From NCBI GenBank assembly GCA_910584545.1, contig CAJUBC010000067.1, positions 1 to 8,831 of the forward strand: 8,831 nucleotides of DNA, read 5' to 3'. Positions 1 through 4,396 of the stretch are shown piece by piece. Made by a program: the position numbers and the translations under genes. Within the stretch, counting starts at the first letter, position 1, and every line of letters begins with the position of its first letter. The notes beneath the pieces were generated by a model that saw only the letters and a list, made by a program, of their open reading frames with translations, searched no databases and was not told the origin of the DNA. Origin of the DNA: an uncultured Muribaculaceae bacterium (lineage in GTDB: Bacteria; Bacteroidota; Bacteroidia; Bacteroidales; Muribaculaceae).

Positions 1-2
1 AC

Positions 3-39
3 AAGGGGCTGGGAGTGATAGAACGTGCGAGCCCTTTTT
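3..39 (+). terminator. Possible weak intrinsic terminator
   Basis: Bases 3-10 (AAGGGGCT) can pair with 30-37 (AGCCCTTT) through eight pairs, one of them a G-T wobble, and a five-T run ends at base 39. The 19-base loop is large for an intrinsic terminator, so the call is weak. It would serve a plus-strand gene to the left and overlaps the possible coding tail there. A second small hairpin, CCCTT-TTT-AAGGG, at 32-44 competes with it. Confidence 0.25.
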
Positions 40-41
40 AA
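3..41 (+). CDS. Possible C-terminal tail of a gene entering from the left
   Basis: The frame beginning at base 3 is open from the window edge and ends with TAA at 39-41, giving a tail that reads KGLGVIERASPF. The codons resemble those used elsewhere in the window and the residue mix is protein-like, but 12 codons are too few to assign a family. The other two plus frames read less like a protein end: one stops at 16-18 and the other runs to about base 100. The same bases can also form a hairpin, so this may instead be the 3' untranslated end of an upstream gene. I do not recognise the protein. Confidence 0.3.
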   Translation, partial: KGLGVIERASPF

Positions 42-72
42 GGGATGACTATATAGTATCTTCTATTCTTCT

Positions 73-104
73 GTTATTTTCTGAAATTGTTATTTTCTGA
101 AATT
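73..104. repeat. Perfect 16-bp tandem duplication over a stop codon
   Basis: The 16-base unit GTTATTTTCTGAAATT occurs twice without a gap or mismatch, at 73-88 and 89-104. Read on the minus strand, the second copy carries the last sense codons and the TAA of the TonB-domain gene, and the first copy repeats the same codons and stop just downstream of it. Sixteen is not a multiple of three, so the outer copy is out of frame with the gene. Confidence 0.9.
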
Positions 105-536
105 CACGGACCGAACCACACGTGTCGGCACCGCTTTTCCATCTATTTTCCCGGGAGTCCATGGCGGCATGATTCCTATCACCCTCATTGCCTCGCGGTT
201 GAGCGAATGCTCCACGCCGCGTAATACCGATATATGGCTTATCGACCCATCGGTATTGACCACAAAAGAGCATGTGACGCGTCCCTGTACGCCCCGGGAA
301 TACGCCTCGCGCGGATAGCGGCGATGTTCGTTGACGAACGTCATCATCTTTGCGTCGCCGCCGGGAAATGAAGGTTTCTCGGAAACATAATCATACTCAA
401 AGACCTCCATATAGCTCGTACATCCCTCTGCAGAGACTCCGATGTTGACCCTGCAGGTCTGTGCCCTGGCCTTTTCTCCAGTGATGAAATAGCCGATAAT
501 GAGAAGTATGGATAGAAAAATCCGAAACATAGTCAT
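90..536 (-). CDS. Exported TonB C-terminal-domain protein
   Basis: This is a 148-residue protein. Residues 4-25 form a signal peptide ending in ARA before Q26, so the mature protein is probably periplasmic. Residues 57-148 match the TonB C-terminal domain: FPGG at 57-60, YP at 74-75, a GxV turn near 85, FVVNTDG at 91-97, and PWTPG at 125-129. In full TonB proteins this domain contacts the TonB box of outer-membrane receptors and couples them to ExbB/ExbD. The proline-rich spacer and uncleaved N-terminal anchor of classical TonB are missing, so energy transduction is unlikely and an accessory or sequestering role is a guess. I chose the ATG at 536 because the hydrophobic segment follows directly. 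An ATG at 581 would add 15 residues that include a palindromic stretch, and an ATG at 530 would shorten it by two. The gene is divergent from porQ. Confidence 0.85.
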   Translation of the reverse strand: MTMFRIFLSILLIIGYFITGEKARAQTCRVNIGVSAEGCTSYMEVFEYDYVSEKPSFPGGDAKMMTFVNEHRRYPREAYSRGVQGRVTCSFVVNTDGSISHISVLRGVEHSLNREAMRVIGIMPPWTPGKIDGKAVPTRVVRSVNFRK

Positions 537-700
537 GCTCTTTTTAGAAGTCCGGTCCAAAGCCGGATATCCGGTTGCCATGGTATTTTTATGCGGATCA
601 TCGGTCCGAAGTCCGTTTGATCCGGATTCTCCCCGAATCCCTTCCCTTCTCCGTCAATCCTTCCCTATATCCCGAATCCGTTGTCTTCCTATCCTGTTTC
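537..700 (-). other. Long leader with clustered inverted repeats
   Basis: If transcription starts near 700, as the promoter at 706-736 predicts, the TonB-domain mRNA has a leader of about 165 bases. It holds a perfect 12-bp palindrome, CCGGATATCCGG, at 563-574; a 7-bp inverted repeat, CGGATCA / TGATCCG, at 594-600 and 618-624; TCGG-T-CCGA at 601-609; and a hairpin, GGATTC / GAATCC, with a 5-base loop at 624-640. Two short direct repeats also occur: GAAGTCCG at 547-554 and 608-615, and CCCGAATCC at 632-640 and 671-679. The elements could be RNA structure or protein-binding sites. If translation starts at 581, the palindrome is coding. Confidence 0.5.
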
Positions 701-705
701 GGTTG

Positions 706-736
706 CAAATTTAAGGCTTATCGCGCATTCTGTCAA
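706..736 (-). promoter_or_regulatory. Bacteroidetes-type promoter for the TonB-domain gene
   Basis: On the minus strand a TAAATTTG box (713-706) matches the Bacteroidetes -7 consensus TAnnTTTG exactly. A TTGAC sequence begins 20 bases upstream of it, with TTG at 736-734, in the position of the -33 element. The predicted start of transcription is near 700. This agrees with the minus-strand gene beginning at 536 and implies a long leader. Confidence 0.6.
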
Positions 737-858
737 TACCTGAATGTTTAAATATAGTTAATAAATGTTGAATTAGCACTTTCCCTCACTTTTTGACGAC
801 AGTAGAATATTTGGGGAGGGCTCATAATAGAGGAGGGATGCTTTTCGTTAAATGATAG

Positions 859-1884
859 ATGAATGTCAGAATCAAAGGGGCGGCCCTGGCCGCATCGGCC
901 CTGATGGGCATCCTCCCCGCAGCTGTCGCGGAGGAGACATCCAACGCGTATCATTTCCTCGACATCCCCACCTCTTCGCACGTGATGGGTCTCGGCGGGA
1001 ACAATATCTGCGTGATAGAGGACGATGTGTCTCTCGCCGACCAGAATCCCGCGCTTATAGGGCCCGAGCTCGAGATGCAGGTCAACGTCAACTATATGTA
1101 TTACATGGGGAGCAGCAATTTCGCGGGTGTCCGTTACGGCATGGCTGCCGGCGACCATGGCGCATGGGCCGTGGGGCTGAGGTATCTCAACTACGGCAAG
1201 ATCGACGGATATGATGAATTCGGAACACCGACGGGGACGTTCACGCCCTCCGACCTGGTGGTGGAGGGGACCTATTCGCGTGACATCACCGACCGCTGGC
1301 GCGGCGGCGTCAACATCAAGATGGCTTACAGCCAGTATCACAGCTACACCGCACTGGCTCTCGCCGCCGACCTCGGAGTGAACTATTACGACGATGAGCA
1401 CGGACTCTCGTTCTCGGTAGTGCTCCGCAACATGGGCGGACAGATCAAACGCTTCGGGAACAGCTACAACCGCGTCCCGTTCGATGTGCAGATCGGTTAC
1501 ATGCAGTCGATAGGGGACTCACCGATATCGGTATCCATCACAGCCAACAACCTCGTGCGGTGGCGTATTCCGTATTATTCCTACAAGACCGACGGCGAAG
1601 AGAATTTCAAGGAGGAGAATGGATTCTTCTCCAACTTCTTCAGGCACCTTATATTTGGACTCCAGTATCAGCCGAGCGATAAATTCTACATCGACCTGGC
1701 ATACAACTACAAGACGCACAGCGACATGTCGGCGTTCAGCCGCAATTTTCTCTCAGGATTCTCCGCAGGTGCCGGCTTCCGCACGCGTGGTTTCGGCATC
1801 GGCGTGGCCTACGCGCAGCCTTTCCGCTCCGGCTCTACAGTGATGGTGAACCTCAATTGCTCGATCGGCGAGCTGCTTTACTGA
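859..1884 (+). CDS. porQ: Type IX secretion system protein PorQ
   Basis: This is a 341-residue exported protein, a usual length for PorQ. Residues 1-24 form a signal peptide ending in AVA. The mature N-terminus carries the family pattern: HFLDIPTSSHVMGLGG from about 32, then SLADQNPALIG with the NPA triplet at 63-65. The remainder is alternating beta-strand sequence, as expected of an outer-membrane beta-barrel. PorQ belongs to the PorV/PorQ group and acts in the type IX secretion system, where it is associated with the attachment (PorU/PorV/PorZ) complex that processes secreted cargo at the cell surface. Its presence implies that this organism secretes proteins with type IX C-terminal signals, though none is seen here. 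An AGGAGG at 831-836 lies too far upstream to set the start. No convincing promoter was found; AATATTTG at 806-813 is one base off the -7 consensus and lacks a good -33 partner. It appears to be monocistronic. Confidence 0.88.
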   Translation: MNVRIKGAALAASALMGILPAAVAEETSNAYHFLDIPTSSHVMGLGGNNICVIEDDVSLADQNPALIGPELEMQVNVNYMYYMGSSNFAGVRYGMAAGDHGAWAVGLRYLNYGKIDGYDEFGTPTGTFTPSDLVVEGTYSRDITDRWRGGVNIKMAYSQYHSYTALALAADLGVNYYDDEHGLSFSVVLRNMGGQIKRFGNSYNRVPFDVQIGYMQSIGDSPISVSITANNLVRWRIPYYSYKTDGEENFKEENGFFSNFFRHLIFGLQYQPSDKFYIDLAYNYKTHSDMSAFSRNFLSGFSAGAGFRTRGFGIGVAYAQPFRSGSTVMVNLNCSIGELLY

Positions 1885-1908
1885 CAAACTGTCATGACTG
1901 CGGCGGAA

Positions 1909-2679
1909 TCATCCTTTCGACAACGACTGGTTGAGGATATGCTCGAGGTCCATGGAGCTTAGTTTTGTACGGATTCTCCCGCCTTCCGCAACAGAAATTC
2001 CTCCCGTCTCCTCACTGACGATGACGCAGACCGCATCGGTCTGCTGGCTCATGCCGAGCGCCGCACGGTGTCGCAGCCCCAGATTCTTCGGGATGTTCAT
2101 GTCGTGGCTCACCGGCAGGATGCATCCTACTGATGCGATTCTGTGGTTGGCTATTATCATCGCTCCGTCGTGAAGCGGTGAATTCTTGAAGAAAATGTTC
2201 TCGATAAGCCGGGCATTGATGTCTGCATCGATTTCGTCGCCGGTCTTCTCGAAGTCTGCGAGAGGCACCTTCCGCTGGAACACAATCAGCGCCCCGGTCT
2301 TCGACTTCGACATCGACATGCATGCGTAGACCACCGTCATCACTTCCGCGTGTTCCTTCTCGTTGTTCTTGTCATGCTTGAATATCTTGCGGATATGCCG
2401 CCAGTTACCCGGCCCTCCGATGTCGATTAGAAATCGTTTGATCTGGTCCTGGAAGAGTATCACGAGCACTATCAGTCCTATGCTCATGAACTTGTCGACA
2501 ATCGAGCCGGTGAGACGCATGTCGAAAATCTCGTATGCGAGCACCCATACCAGTATGAACGCGAGGACGCCGTAGAAGAGCGACAGCGTACCGCTCTTCT
2601 TCATCAGCCGGTAGATATAGTAGAGCAGAAGCGACACTATCAGTATGTCGATGATGTCTTTTATTCCGAAGTCTATCAT
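1909..2679 (-). CDS. cdaA: Diadenylate cyclase CdaA (c-di-AMP synthase)
   Basis: This is a 256-residue membrane enzyme that joins two ATP molecules into cyclic di-AMP, a second messenger linked in other bacteria to potassium, osmotic balance and cell-wall homeostasis. Three hydrophobic helices lie at about 8-25, 32-52 and 65-82. A short linker leads to the DAC (DisA_N) domain from about 110. Both catalytic signatures are intact: DGA at 171-173 within LHDGAMII, and RHR at 203-205 within GLRHRAALG. GALIVF at 129-134 and SEETG at 222-226 also fit the family. The length is close to that of Firmicutes CdaA. The gene lies 43 bases behind folP on the same strand with no promoter visible between them, so co-transcription is likely. 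Its 3' end faces that of porQ across 24 bases. The CdaR/GlmM neighbours found in Firmicutes are absent from this window. Confidence 0.93.
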   Translation of the reverse strand: MIDFGIKDIIDILIVSLLLYYIYRLMKKSGTLSLFYGVLAFILVWVLAYEIFDMRLTGSIVDKFMSIGLIVLVILFQDQIKRFLIDIGGPGNWRHIRKIFKHDKNNEKEHAEVMTVVYACMSMSKSKTGALIVFQRKVPLADFEKTGDEIDADINARLIENIFFKNSPLHDGAMIIANHRIASVGCILPVSHDMNIPKNLGLRHRAALGMSQQTDAVCVIVSEETGGISVAEGGRIRTKLSSMDLEHILNQSLSKG

Positions 2680-2722
2680 GGAAATGTGTCTGAGGTCAGT
2701 TGATTTGTTATAGCGTGGCCCG

Positions 2723-3631
2723 TCATGCCATAGTGATGTCGGCCTGATTAGTGTCAGGTCTGAGTGTGGAGATGGAATTCCGCTCCGGCATGTTGCGCAG
2801 ATAGGCTTCGGTCACGCCCACTGCCTGCACCGTCTCAGCCACGTCATGGACGCGGAGGATGTCGGCGCCGTTGAGAAGGGCGATGGTGTCGAGCGCAAGT
2901 GTCCCGGGCAATGACTGCCCGGGCGTTATGCCCAGTTCCTTCCAGACCATGGTCTTGCGCGACATGCCGGCGAGCAGCGGGCACCCCAGCGCACGGAACG
3001 CCCCGAGCGCCGCCAGCAGGCGGTAGTTCTGCTCGATATCCTTCGCGAAGCCGAACCCCGGATCTACAATCACGTCGGCGACACCCCTGGCATGGAGTGC
3101 GTCGACTTTCTCAGCCAGGTCGCGGAGCACCTCCGCGGCGACATCTTCGTAGACGGCGAGGCTCTGCATGGTATCGGGCGTGCCGCGTGTGTGCATCAGC
3201 ACATAGGGAGTGCCGAGCTCCGCAACCGTGTCCCACATAGCCGGATCGAGGTCTCCGCCGGATATGTCGTTGATGATGTCCACATTCCAGCGGGTCACGC
3301 ATTCGCGTGCCACCGAAGCCCGGAACGTATCCACCGACAGCACGGCGTCGGGATGCAGCTCACGGATGCGCCCGAGCACCGGAGCGAGGCGCTCCAGCTC
3401 CTCGTCGCTGCCGGGCATGGGGGCCCCGGGACGCGTGGAACAGCCCCCTACGTCGATGATCGCCGCTCCGGCGCGGAGCATTTCGCCGCAGCGCGCGGCC
3501 GCAGCCTCAGCCCCGGGGATTCGGCTCCCGCTGTAGAAACTGTCGGGAGTGGCATTGATGATGCCCATCACTACGGGACGCGTAAGGTCGAGAAGTCCGC
3601 GCCTTGTCTTTACCGTTTTTCTCATCTTCAT
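2723..3631 (-). CDS. folP: Dihydropteroate synthase
   Basis: This 302-residue cytoplasmic enzyme condenses 6-hydroxymethyl-dihydropterin diphosphate with p-aminobenzoate in folate synthesis and is the sulfonamide target. Its TIM-barrel motifs appear in order: VMGIINATPDSF at 21-32, IIDVGG then STRPGA at 58-70, SVDT at 99-102, INDISGG at 120-126, LMH at 145-147, DPGFGF at 190-195, SRK at 224-226, and RVHDV at 260-264. F32, T66 and P68 occupy the places of E. coli F28, T62 and P64, where sulfonamide-resistance changes are known, and here they look wild type. The residue after GG, usually Glu, is Cys64. A tail of about 20 residues after the last helix is longer than in E. coli and not obviously conserved. 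The start at 3631 is supported by its closeness to the first conserved strand; an ATG two codons later is equally possible. It is divergent from rplS and lies just upstream of cdaA. Confidence 0.96.
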   Translation of the reverse strand: MKMRKTVKTRRGLLDLTRPVVMGIINATPDSFYSGSRIPGAEAAAARCGEMLRAGAAIIDVGGCSTRPGAPMPGSDEELERLAPVLGRIRELHPDAVLSVDTFRASVARECVTRWNVDIINDISGGDLDPAMWDTVAELGTPYVLMHTRGTPDTMQSLAVYEDVAAEVLRDLAEKVDALHARGVADVIVDPGFGFAKDIEQNYRLLAALGAFRALGCPLLAGMSRKTMVWKELGITPGQSLPGTLALDTIALLNGADILRVHDVAETVQAVGVTEAYLRNMPERNSISTLRPDTNQADITMA

Positions 3632-3635
3632 AGCG

Positions 3636-3666
3636 CGAAGTTACTACTTTTTTTGCTTTTATGAAA
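3636..3666 (-). promoter_or_regulatory. Possible promoter for folP-cdaA
   Basis: On the minus strand TAACTTCG (3643-3636) is one base off the TAnnTTTG box. TTTC (3666-3663) lies 19 bases upstream in the place of the -33 element. Transcription would start within a few bases of the folP ATG at 3631, giving an almost leaderless mRNA. It overlaps the divergent rplS promoter. Both boxes deviate from consensus, so the call is tentative. Confidence 0.3.
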
Positions 3667-3683
3667 AAAAATAGCTAACTTTG
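3652..3683 (+). promoter_or_regulatory. Bacteroidetes-type promoter for rplS
   Basis: TTTG at 3652-3655 and TAACTTTG at 3676-3683, separated by 20 bases, match both Bacteroidetes promoter elements exactly. The predicted start near 3688-3691 leaves a leader of about 85 bases before the rplS ATG at 3775. Confidence 0.65.
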
Positions 3684-3699
3684 CGGTCGCTTTGGCAAT

Positions 3700-3735
3700 C
3701 TCTGGTAAGACAGCCGCCCGGCGAGCGGCACCGAG
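3700..3735 (+). promoter_or_regulatory. Structured leader upstream of rplS
   Basis: The predicted rplS leader can fold into a long bulged hairpin: CTC 3700-3702 with GAG 3733-3735, GGT 3704-3706 with ACC 3730-3732, and GCCGC 3713-3717 with GCGGC 3725-3729. The unpaired parts are T3703, 3707-3712 and a 7-base loop. All eleven pairs are Watson-Crick. Ribosomal protein genes often have leaders bound by their own product, and an L19 leader class has been described in Flavobacteria; membership of that class cannot be judged here. An A-rich, probably unstructured stretch follows up to the start codon. Confidence 0.45.
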
Positions 3736-3774
3736 AAGCTTATTAAATTGCAAACAAATAAAAAAATTAAATCA

Positions 3775-4137
3775 ATGGACTTAATTAAAATCGCGGAAGA
3801 GGCATTTGCAACTCCCAAGAAGAATTTCGACGATTTCGGCCCGGGAGACACCATCACCGTGGCTTACCGTATCAAGGAAGGTAACAAGGAGCGTATCCAG
3901 CAGTATCGCGGTGTCGTGATCAAGATCAGCGGCCACGGCGACAAGAAGCGTTTCACCGTCCGCAAGATTTCCGACGGAATAGGCGTGGAGCGTATCTTCC
4001 CCCTCGAGTCTCCCTTTATCGAGTCGATCACAGTCAACAAGTTCGGTAAGGTGCGTCGCGCGAAACTCTATTACCTCCGCGGCCTCACCGGCAAGAAAGC
4101 CCGTATCAAGGAGCGTTTTGTCAAGAAGGCAAACTGA
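3775..4137 (+). CDS. rplS: 50S ribosomal protein L19
   Basis: This is a 120-residue protein, a normal L19 length, located at the interface of the 30S and 50S subunits. The family core is intact: GDTITVAYRIKEGNKERIQ at 24-42, YRGVVIK at 44-50, FTVRKIS at 60-66, GVERIFPLESP at 70-80, and VRRAKLYYLRGLTGKKARI at 93-111. I placed the start at the ATG at 3775, where the conserved MDLIKIAEEAFAT begins. An in-frame TTG at 3748 would add nine residues with no counterpart in the family. An A-rich stretch, not a Shine-Dalgarno sequence, precedes the start, as is usual in Bacteroidetes. The gene stands alone between its own promoter and a strong terminator, apart from the rpsP-rimM-trmD neighbours known from other phyla. 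Confidence 0.97.
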   Translation: MDLIKIAEEAFATPKKNFDDFGPGDTITVAYRIKEGNKERIQQYRGVVIKISGHGDKKRFTVRKISDGIGVERIFPLESPFIESITVNKFGKVRRAKLYYLRGLTGKKARIKERFVKKAN

Positions 4138-4160
4138 TTCCGACAGTCGAATCGCAGTAC

Positions 4161-4199
4161 AAAAGAGTCCGGCCTCTCTCGGCCCGGTCTCTTTTTTTT
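4161..4199 (+). terminator. Intrinsic terminator of rplS
   Basis: AGAG-T-CCGG-CC at 4164-4174 pairs with GGcCCGG-T-CTCT at 4181-4192 around the loop TCTCTC. The stem has ten G-C or A-T pairs, one T-T mismatch and one bulged C, and the preceding A run can pair with part of the following T run. A run of eight T residues (4192-4199) follows. It lies 24 bases after the rplS stop codon. Confidence 0.88.
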
Positions 4200-4284
4200 A
4201 CCTATGAGGGCTTTGGATCTCCTCGAATGGCCGGATAGCTCCGATTTTAGGCATGTAAGGCAACTTAATCTCAGAAATTTTTGT

Positions 4285-4292
4285 TAAATTTG
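4285..4292 (+). promoter_or_regulatory. Promoter -7 box for the gpmI operon
   Basis: TAAATTTG matches the Bacteroidetes -7 consensus exactly. No clear TTTG is found about 20 bases upstream, where the sequence reads CAACTTA. The predicted start is near 4297, giving a leader of about 100 bases before the gpmI ATG. It is the only such box between the rplS terminator and gpmI. Confidence 0.45.
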
Positions 4293-4294
4293 CA

Positions 4295-4336
4295 GTGGCT
4301 CACGTGCGCGCGAGTAGAAACGCCCGGTGAGACCAT
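4295..4336 (+). promoter_or_regulatory. Hairpin at the 5' end of the gpmI leader
   Basis: GTGGCTCAC at 4295-4303 pairs with GTGAGACCAT at 4327-4336 through nine pairs (one G-T wobble), with A4332 bulged. The apical part, 4304-4326, may form a short GCG/CGC stem. The hairpin would sit at or within a few bases of the predicted mRNA 5' end, so it could protect the transcript or be a regulatory site. Its 3' arm covers the ATG of a small upstream reading frame. Confidence 0.4.
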
Positions 4337-4376
4337 GCCTGTTCCCAAGCAGAGAAAGTTAGGCCAAGTAAGATAA
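4335..4376 (+). CDS. Possible 13-codon upstream reading frame
   Basis: ATG at 4335 opens a frame of 13 codons ending with TAA at 4374-4376, 20 bases before gpmI. The peptide, MPVPKQRKLGQVR, is rich in lysine and arginine. Its start codon is partly inside the 3' arm of the leader hairpin. A frame this short can occur by chance and no ribosome-binding feature supports it, so translation is speculative. Confidence 0.15.
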   Translation: MPVPKQRKLGQVR

Positions 4377-4396
4377 TTTACCAAGAACAGATAGAA

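Noticed and set aside
838..855. Five-codon frame beside an AGGAGG upstream of porQ
   Set aside because: The AGGAGG (831-836) is almost adjacent to ATG 838 and too far from ATG 859, and Bacteroidetes rarely rely on such sites; probably coincidence.
852..1214. Plus-strand frame starting seven bases before porQ
   Set aside because: It is a +2 shadow with an arginine-rich, low-complexity product, while the frame from 859 gives a signal peptide and PorQ motifs.
748..1401. 217-codon minus-strand open frame
   Set aside because: It is antisense to porQ and spans the porQ upstream region; its product has no recognisable motif.
1882..1894. Hairpin TGACA-AAC-TGTCA at the porQ stop
   Set aside because: The stem has only five pairs and no T run on either strand, so it does not support a terminator between the convergent porQ and cdaA genes.
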